DNA of 55,418 nt from Clostridiales bacterium NK3B98. Its GTDB lineage: Bacteria > Bacillota > Clostridia > Oscillospirales > Oscillospiraceae. Shown piece by piece: positions 50,901 through 55,418 of the stretch. The stretch lies in contig ATWA01000013.1 of assembly GCA_000421005.1 (NCBI GenBank), forward strand, positions 1 through 55,418, written 5' to 3'. How positions within the stretch are numbered: position 1 is the stretch's first letter; every line of letters starts with the position of its first letter. Position numbers and translations under genes: made by a program. The notes beneath the pieces were generated by a model that saw only the letters and a list, made by a program, of their open reading frames with translations, made no database searches and had not been told where the DNA came from.

Positions 50901-52672
50901 ATGGGCTGGTAATACACCCGGACCCAGCCCTCTTGCAGCGCCCGGTCCAGATTGTTGATGATATGGCGGGAGACATCCTCCTTTTTCAGCATACGCTCAT
51001 CATAGTAGGTGATGCTGGAGGAACGCTCTCCCTTGTTCAGATCTCCGGCGTACTTTGCCCGGTCGCAGGCCACATTGATGTCCACTTGCTCCAGCCGGTT
51101 GGGGTAGACACCCACCCGGACGTGAATTGGCTCGCCGTCAATGCCCTGCTGACACGCCTGCAAAACCGCCTGAAGCGCTTTCTCCACCGCCGCCTCGTCT
51201 GCCACAGCCATGAATTGATCCCCGCTGTAACGACAGACACAGTGCTGACCGAACTGCTCCACCAGAATACGGGCAAAGGCAGTCACCCGCTGGTCGCCCT
51301 TCTCAAATCCGTTTTGGCGGTTGTACTGCCCCAGACCGATGATGTCAAAGGACACCATGGCCGGCTGCCTGCCCTCGTCGAGAAGCTTCTGCCGCTCCTG
51401 CTGGGCAAGGGTGAAAAAGTGGCGCATATTGGGCAGGTCTGTCAGCCGGTCGTGATAGATTTGGTGGTTCAGATCGTCAATGTAGCGCCGGAGCTGCTCC
51501 CGCATCCGGTTGAAGGAGTGGGTCAGCGTGCCGATTTCGTTGTTGCCTTGGTAGTTCAGGTCTACGTCGTATTCCGCATTGGCAAGGCGGCGGGAGGCGT
51601 CGGTGAGCTGTTCCAGCGGGCGGGCGATGGCACGCATAATGAAGTATACCAGAATCACATAGAACACCACCACCACGGCGGCAATCCATGCCACTGAGCC
51701 AATCAGCCTGCTCCACGGGGCGTTGATCTCCCCGGTGGGGGCAGCGCTCACCAGCTTCATGCCATTGCTCAGGGTGGAGAAGGAGATCTGCCACTGTTTG
51801 CCCTGATCGGAATAGCGGAAAAGCTGGTCGCCGCTGTTCTCATTGACCAGAACCTCCCGGTGCAGTTGGTCGTCCAAGCCCTCCAGCGTGCTGCCGATGG
51901 GATAGTCCGGATGGTAGATCACATGACCCTTGGCGTCCAGCAGACAGACATACCCCGTCTCATAGACCTGAATCCCGTCCACCTGAGACACCAGTGTGTC
52001 ACAGGGAATATCCATTCCCATGACGCCAATGAGAATGCCCGACTTGTAGATGGGGACGAAATAGGAGCAAACCCACTCTTCCTCATACAGATAGGGACCC
52101 ACCCAGCCCGGGCATCCCATACCCACCGCCGCTTCGTACCAGCTTACCCCCAGCGTCTCATCTGCAGGAAGAAGGGAGACATCCGGCGTGGGCTGCTCCA
52201 CAAATCCCGTCTTTCCCGCCTTGCTGTAAACAAATCCCCGCTCGCTCCGGCTGATCTCAGGGTCGATGAAGTAGAAATAGGAGCTTACCCCTTGGGTATA
52301 GTCCGCAACGCTGGAGAAATGCTGCTGGATTCTGCCGCAGTAGTCAGAGAGATAGGCGCTGAGCGCCGCAGCCTGTACGCTGGAGCGGGCGCTGGCTGGA
52401 GAAGCGGTGTTGAGTACGCCGCACTCTGCCAGATAGACGCTGTCCATATCCTCAATGGCGATATTGGCGGCAACCTCCACCGACTGCTCAATGCTCTCGA
52501 AGTATTTTTCCAGAGATTTTTGGGCATCCCGGTCAATCAGGTTCATCATGCTGACGGAGTTTTGGTCTGATTCACTCTGTAAAATGCGCTGGCTGGCGGC
52601 GAATACAGATAAGAAGCTGGTCAAAATCGCCACGATGGTAATTGCCGTGATGGTTGTGCGAATAGAACGCAT
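47927..52672 (-). CDS. Cache-HAMP-GGDEF-EAL-PAS-GGDEF c-di-GMP signalling protein
   Basis: This 1,581-residue membrane protein has a helix at about 7-27 and a double-Cache-type extracellular sensor (about 30-315; GVSWYEAAVG, GVMGMDIP). A second helix (about 322-347) and HAMP follow. A first GGDEF domain is degenerate (RYSGDQF, 482-487). The EAL domain (about 580-840) is intact: Glu603 in EALARW, NLSRMDF, IEITES, DDFGSGYSS, the KFD lysine, EGVE and QGYYYG. PAS-like regions occupy about 870-1400, and a second GGDEF (VGGDEF, signature 1504-1508) is intact. It can thus be expected both to make and to degrade c-di-GMP depending on the sensed signal. TGGGGGAG precedes the ATG. It lies 29 bases after a solute-binding protein gene and upstream of the giant surface-protein gene, which it plausibly controls. 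Confidence 0.9.
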   Translation of the reverse strand: MRSIRTTITAITIVAILTSFLSVFAASQRILQSESDQNSVSMMNLIDRDAQKSLEKYFESIEQSVEVAANIAIEDMDSVYLAECGVLNTASPASARSSVQAAALSAYLSDYCGRIQQHFSSVADYTQGVSSYFYFIDPEISRSERGFVYSKAGKTGFVEQPTPDVSLLPADETLGVSWYEAAVGMGCPGWVGPYLYEEEWVCSYFVPIYKSGILIGVMGMDIPCDTLVSQVDGIQVYETGYVCLLDAKGHVIYHPDYPIGSTLEGLDDQLHREVLVNENSGDQLFRYSDQGKQWQISFSTLSNGMKLVSAAPTGEINAPWSRLIGSVAWIAAVVVVFYVILVYFIMRAIARPLEQLTDASRRLANAEYDVDLNYQGNNEIGTLTHSFNRMREQLRRYIDDLNHQIYHDRLTDLPNMRHFFTLAQQERQKLLDEGRQPAMVSFDIIGLGQYNRQNGFEKGDQRVTAFARILVEQFGQHCVCRYSGDQFMAVADEAAVEKALQAVLQACQQGIDGEPIHVRVGVYPNRLEQVDINVACDRAKYAGDLNKGERSSSITYYDERMLKKEDVSRHIINNLDRALQEGWVRVYYQPIVRTADSKVCDEEALARWIDPALGFLSPGDFIPALESSKLIYKLDLYVLEQVLLKLKQQAEAGVYLVPQSVNLSRMDFESCDIVEEIRRRVDDAGIARSLITIEITESVIGGDFAFMKQQVEHFQALGFPVWMDDFGSGYSSLDVLQQIHFDLIKFDMRFMERFEVGDESRIILTELMKMAIGLGTETVCEGVEQREQVDFLREIGCTKIQGYYYGTPLPFDWTLSQVKRDKELSYENPEESDYYASIGRVNLYDISALSSENDDSLSQYFNTLPMCIIEVNGTVMQFLRCNRSYRDFMQRALDMDYNTEPFDTADPRASRLGAIFLKAVLQCSREGSRMVVDEKVSENAVVHAMIRRVAVNPVTGSAAVAVAVLAVSRDASDGTETAGQGSADGEYAPQYLAQEASKVTELKNTVESLLNNMPCMTFSKLAETGVYLACNQSFAEYAHKKTPAQVVGLTDAEIFDAETAAHFVQDDQKAISMDRPHIFFEDVLDAGGNQRQFQTTKLKYIDFSGRLCLLGMSQDVTDMVRIQREHEETKEACEQALSSVTIFTHIAQALARGTTDLYYVNMDTDEFIEYHTDDTLGVLTEARHDTDFFEGCERDARLFVHQEDQAAFVEAMNRDFLNRALDQSKVFELIYRRIKGDRVFYVRMRVSRIEDDRRFIVISVSDIDELMHKRRLEERMMEERTIYARLHAISGNYICIYVVDPQNGNYREFSSSADYDKNFAQEKEGSDFFETVREKAKIFNAPEDLELFLSVFTKKHVMEEVARSGIFTLTYRLLMDGKPTYTQMKAAMVEEKEGPRLIVGLNDVDAQVRQEQEFGRRLIQARELANVDALTGVKNRHAYVEVEERMNRQITEQTQQPFSVVMLDVNNLKTTNDTYGHQAGDKLLRDACKIICDTFQHSPVFRVGGDEFAVISQGSDYERIDQLVEQIHAHNREAVQNRGVVIACGMSKFADDLRVNRVFERADQKMYENKKMLKSQSGLPQ

Positions 52673-52701
52673 ACTGACTCCCCCAATGCGGGTATTCCCG
52701 C

Positions 52702-54354
52702 TTATCCTTCAATCCACATTTCCCGGTACATATTCTTCACCGAGCCGTTCCAGGAGGACGAAATCCCGTGGAGACGTTTTGAGGTGACGTAGTACCGCTG
52801 CCGGGAATACAGCGGAATCCACGCAGCGTCCTGCTGCACAATGATGCGTTCCAGCTCCCGGTACTCTGCAATGCGTTCCTGCGGGTCAGTGATGGTACGG
52901 GCAAGGCGGACACGCTTCATAATGCCGTTGTTTCCGTAGCAAAGGCTGCGGAAGGTGGTATTCTCCTTATTTCCAAAGAAGGTGTAAATGAAATTATCCG
53001 GGTCGTTATAGTCCGCCGTCCAAAGCGCCGCATAGCAGGCCAGCTGCCCGCTTTTCCGAAGGCGCATAAAATCGCTCTCGTCCAGCACTTCTATGTTTGC
53101 CCGGATGCCTGCCTGCTCCCACATGGAAGCCGCCATCCGCAAAACCGACATCTCCCAGCGGGTGGATGAGGAATTGACGCTCACCGTCAGGTCAAAGCCC
53201 TCCGGAAATCCTGCCTGCTCCAACAGCTCCTTTGCCTGCTCCGTATCAAAGGGAATTTCGGGCAAGTCAGGATTGAAGCCGTACAGGCCGTGGGGGAAAA
53301 TCCCGTTTTCCACGCTGCCCCGTCCCCCGTAAACCGCCGACAGCAGCAGGGAACGGTTCAGAGCAAGCTGCATGGCTTTTCTCACCCGTGCATCATTCAG
53401 GGGCGGAACCGTCTCATTCAGGGCGATGTAGGCGATGCCGATCCGGGGGCAGTGATAAAGCCGGTTCTGGTACTGCGCCCCGTGGAGGAAAAACTCCGCC
53501 GCATTTCCCACCTCGTCCAAGTCAAGCACGTCCAGCTCACCATTCTCAAACATCCTGCGGATTCCCTTGGGATCTTTGCAAAAGCGCAGATCAAGACCCT
53601 GACATTTTGGCGCGCCCTGCCAGCAGTCAGGGTTGGCTTTCAGCAGCATCCCCTCCCCGGCTGTCCATTTCCAGAGGATGAAGGAGCCTGTGCCGATGGT
53701 CCACTCCGGGTCGGTTCCGAACCGGGGGCCCGCCTGCTCGGTGGTCTCCCGGTCCAAAATAGAGGCTCCCGGCATGGAGAGACAGGCGAGAAAGGTCTGA
53801 GAAGGCTGCTCCAAGGTGATGGTAAAGTCCAAATCGCTGCGGATTTGAAAGCCCTCCAGCTCAGAGGCGGCACCGCTCATCAATTCCGACGCACCCAGAA
53901 TATCATCCGCAATATCCCGGTTGCAGGAGCCGGGATGGGTGAGCAGGCGGACAAAGGTATACTGTACATCCGAGGCCGTCAAGGGCGAGCCGTTGCTGAA
54001 ACACACGTTCTCCCGCAGGTGGAAGGTGTAGCTTTTCCCGTCCTCCGAGACCTGCCACGACTGTGCCAGAGAGGGCAGAATTTCCATCTCCCCGTTTTCC
54101 CCGTTCTCCATCTCGATCAGGCGGTTAAACACGTTTTGGGCGATGGTGTAGTAAATGGAGGTGCACTGAAAATCCACGGTATCCGGTTCATCCTCGATGG
54201 AGACCAGATATCGGGAGAGATCCGGCTGTTCCTCCTGAGCGGGCAAATCGGCATCCGTGCTGCCGGAAACAGCTGCACACCCGCAGCAAAGGAAGGCGAT
54301 GAAAAGCCCCAGCAGCAAACGCAGCTTCTTTTTTTCACGAAGTAAGGGGTTCAT
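52702..54354 (-). CDS. Family-5 solute-binding lipoprotein (peptide/nickel type), orphan
   Basis: This 550-residue protein begins with a lipoprotein signal (REKKKLRLLLGLFIAFLCCGC, modified Cys26 or a neighbouring Cys). It then shows the SBP_bac_5 pattern: PDTVDFQCTSIYYTIAQNVFNRL, the block around LAQSWQVSEDGKSYTFHLRENVCFSNGSPLTASDVQYTF (residues about 93-131), and NDARVRKAMQLALNR. Family members bind oligopeptides, nickel or small oligosaccharides for ABC importers. No permease or ATPase gene is adjacent. Instead the next gene, 29 bases on, is a Cache-domain c-di-GMP protein. It therefore may act as the ligand-binding co-receptor of that sensor. AAGGAGG precedes the ATG. Promoter: an extended -10 about 100 bases upstream. 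Confidence 0.88.
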   Translation of the reverse strand: MNPLLREKKKLRLLLGLFIAFLCCGCAAVSGSTDADLPAQEEQPDLSRYLVSIEDEPDTVDFQCTSIYYTIAQNVFNRLIEMENGENGEMEILPSLAQSWQVSEDGKSYTFHLRENVCFSNGSPLTASDVQYTFVRLLTHPGSCNRDIADDILGASELMSGAASELEGFQIRSDLDFTITLEQPSQTFLACLSMPGASILDRETTEQAGPRFGTDPEWTIGTGSFILWKWTAGEGMLLKANPDCWQGAPKCQGLDLRFCKDPKGIRRMFENGELDVLDLDEVGNAAEFFLHGAQYQNRLYHCPRIGIAYIALNETVPPLNDARVRKAMQLALNRSLLLSAVYGGRGSVENGIFPHGLYGFNPDLPEIPFDTEQAKELLEQAGFPEGFDLTVSVNSSSTRWEMSVLRMAASMWEQAGIRANIEVLDESDFMRLRKSGQLACYAALWTADYNDPDNFIYTFFGNKENTTFRSLCYGNNGIMKRVRLARTITDPQERIAEYRELERIIVQQDAAWIPLYSRQRYYVTSKRLHGISSSWNGSVKNMYREMWIEG

Positions 54355-54456
54355 TCAGGTTCCTCCTTGTCAAGCGGTCTGAAACAACGCAGATTCTCTG
54401 CATCCAAAGGGATGATACACCCTGTGTCATCTGCACACAGAAAATAGTTTTTTGAT

Positions 54457-54465
54457 AGTATATCA
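54457..54465 (-). promoter_or_regulatory. Extended -10 promoter of the binding-protein/GGDEF-EAL operon
   Basis: The minus strand reads TGATATACT, a TG-N-TATACT extended -10, with no good -35. A leader of about 95 bases follows, with two short hairpins (54422-54440 and about 54389-54404). Together with the divergent promoter at 54539-54567, this explains the 330-base gap at 54355-54684. Confidence 0.55.
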
Positions 54466-54538
54466 CACTTTGCGTTCCTTTTCCACCCATAAAACAAATT
54501 GTGTCTCTCTGCCAATTTGCAAAACCGTCTTATTTACC

Positions 54539-54567
54539 TTGACAGGTGACCGTTCGTTCACTATAAT
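54539..54567 (+). promoter_or_regulatory. Full-consensus sigmaA promoter with palindromic spacer
   Basis: TTGACA (54539-54544) and TATAAT (54562-54567) with a 17-base spacer match the consensus at every position. The spacer holds GTGACCGTTCGTTCAC (54546-54561), an imperfect palindrome (GTGA at one end, TCAC at the other, CG in each half). Its shape and place, between -35 and -10, are those of a repressor operator, for example of TetR-family type. No such repressor gene is in the window. Confidence 0.75.
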
Positions 54568-54684
54568 ACAGGTAGTGGCAGGCTGGAAGATATGGTATCC
54601 GCAGTTCTTTCATCCACAAGATACAGTATTATTTGCTAAAACACTGTAAAGCTTTTCGCTTTACATATATGGAGGGTTATAGAA

Positions 54685-55131
54685 ATGGCAGAACAACACA
54701 ATTATTGCGGGGCAAACTGTGAAAATTGTCCCTCCCGGGAGGATTGCAGGGGCTGTCTCGCCACCTGCGGCTCCCCCTTTGGCGGGCGCTGCGTGGCGGC
54801 GGAATATATCAAAGCGGGCGGGATGGACGCCTATCTCCAATTCAAGCAGACCCTCACGGATGAGGTGAATGTTCTGCTGGCTGGGCTGGAGGTTGGGGCA
54901 ATTGACGGTTTATTTGAGCTGGTAGGGCGGTTTGTCAATCTGGAATACGTCTTACCCAACGGGGAGCGGGTGAAGCTGCTGCGCGACAACGACATTTATC
55001 TGGGCGCACAGATTTCCTTTGCGGATTTGGGGATTTGCTACGGTGTAGTGGCAGATACCCGCTTTATCCTGATTTGCAGTTACAGCGTCAACGGCTCGGA
55101 GTCGGAGCTGCTGGTTTATCGGAAAAGGTAG
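54685..55131 (+). CDS. DUF3795-like cysteine-rich small protein
   Basis: This 148-residue cytoplasmic protein has an N-terminal cysteine cluster, CGANCENCPSREDCRGCLATC, that fits the DUF3795 family and is probably a metal (zinc or iron-sulphur) binding knuckle. The C-terminal two thirds (about 55-148) look like an alpha/beta domain with QFKQTLTDEVNVLLAGLEV and a beta-rich end (VADTRFILICSYSVNGSESELLVY). The molecular role of the family is not known to me. GGAGGG precedes the ATG. It is monocistronic, driven by a consensus promoter with a likely operator and closed by a strong terminator, so it is probably strongly induced when a repressor is released. Confidence 0.72.
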   Translation: MAEQHNYCGANCENCPSREDCRGCLATCGSPFGGRCVAAEYIKAGGMDAYLQFKQTLTDEVNVLLAGLEVGAIDGLFELVGRFVNLEYVLPNGERVKLLRDNDIYLGAQISFADLGICYGVVADTRFILICSYSVNGSESELLVYRKR

Positions 55132-55165
55132 GAACCATTTCCATTGCGTCCCGATTCAGACAAAT

Positions 55166-55208
55166 AAAACGCCAAGGCGATGACGAAGGGTCACAGCCTT
55201 GGCGTTTT
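55166..55208 (+). terminator. Intrinsic terminator of the DUF3795-like gene
   Basis: A perfect 13-bp stem, 55166-55178 with 55196-55208, runs from an A tract (AAAACG) to a T tract (CGTTTT) around a 17-base loop. It could act in both directions. Confidence 0.9.
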
Positions 55209-55255
55209 GTCGTTGTTATTGAAAAAATCTTTGTGGTTATCCATTTAAGTCTGCT

Positions 55256-55384
55256 TGGGGGTGCTCCCCCAGTCACTTCGTGACAGCCCCCTCTAAGAGG
55301 GGGCCTTTGGCAGAAACTGAAAGTTGACAGGTTTTGCCAATGCCTCCCTCTCAGAGGGAGGTGCCCCGAAGGGGCGGAGGGAGC
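55256..55384. repeat. Inverted pair of REP-like palindromic repeats (BIME-like)
   Basis: Two related units of about 50 bases face each other around TTTGGCA...TTGCCAA (stem 55307-55312 with 55335-55340). Each unit is nested palindromes: GCCCCCTCT/AGAGGGGGC and GTCAC/GTGAC in the first, CCTCCCTCT/AGAGGGAGG and GCCCC/GGGGC in the second. Where one unit has GTCACTTCGTGAC, the other has GCCCCGAAGGGGC: the arms differ but pairing is kept, a sign of selection on the structure. Similar elements occur in many copies in gut clostridia. The right end may extend beyond the window. Confidence 0.7.
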
Positions 55385-55418
55385 CTATATTGCACTGACT
55401 GAGTTATCTGGATAACCA

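Noticed and set aside
47684-51697. 1,337-residue plus-strand open frame opposite the GGDEF-EAL gene
   Set aside because: The minus strand encodes a complete, motif-rich signalling protein over the same stretch. The plus frame has no family signal and its start lies in the terminator/promoter region.

Overview
The window is a low-redundancy stretch of an anaerobic, Gram-positive-type gut bacterium, most probably a clostridial Firmicute of the Oscillospirales. Evidence for this is the AGGAGG-like ribosome sites, sigmaA-type promoters, lipoprotein signals without outer-membrane genes, an OFA-family carboxylate carrier, a GPH sugar symporter with cytoplasmic glycosidases, and a palindromic CCTCCCTC/GAGGGAGG intergenic repeat of the kind common in this group. 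That placement is inference. I found no rRNA, tRNA, insertion sequence, prophage or CRISPR array.

Layout. (1) 1-3963, plus strand: the tail of an unidentified gene, then an acyl carrier protein, a phosphate acyltransferase, an OFA-family MFS carrier, a metallo-beta-lactamase-fold hydrolase and a holo-ACP synthase. The genes overlap or nearly touch and look like a dedicated ACP/acyl-phosphate carboxylate pathway. (2) 4012-14857: a hemicellulose-oligosaccharide utilisation locus. It has a divergent AraC regulator carrying a degenerate GH39 domain, a GPH symporter, GH3, GH43 and GH35-like glycosidases and an esterase, all without signal peptides. (3) 14926-18878: a PhoP/PhoR-like two-component system divergent from a Na/Pi cotransporter, with 11-bp-phased TTAACA boxes between them. 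(4) 19096-21472: a GH32-like lipoprotein and a convergent purine nucleoside phosphorylase (deoD).

(5) 21829-54354 is the remarkable part. A single uninterrupted minus-strand gene of 24,465 bp encodes an 8,154-residue secreted protein. It consists of a signal peptide, a Glu/Pro/Thr-rich stalk, eight parallel beta-helix modules with Pmp-like GGA(I/V)Y...FxxC repeats, InlB-type B-repeats, SpaA/CnaB-like domains and a large central region I cannot place. No sortase signal or C-terminal membrane anchor is visible. On one side is a membrane diguanylate cyclase. On the other are a Cache-HAMP-GGDEF-EAL-PAS-GGDEF protein and an orphan family-5 solute-binding lipoprotein. My inference is that this is a nutrient- or peptide-sensing, c-di-GMP-controlled giant-adhesin locus.

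(6) 54539-55418: a consensus promoter with a palindrome in its spacer drives a DUF3795-like Cys-rich protein. It is followed by a terminator and an inverted pair of REP-like palindromes at the window edge.

The minus and plus strands carry many long shadow frames, particularly opposite the giant gene and the GGDEF-EAL gene. They are artefacts of codon use and are left out.
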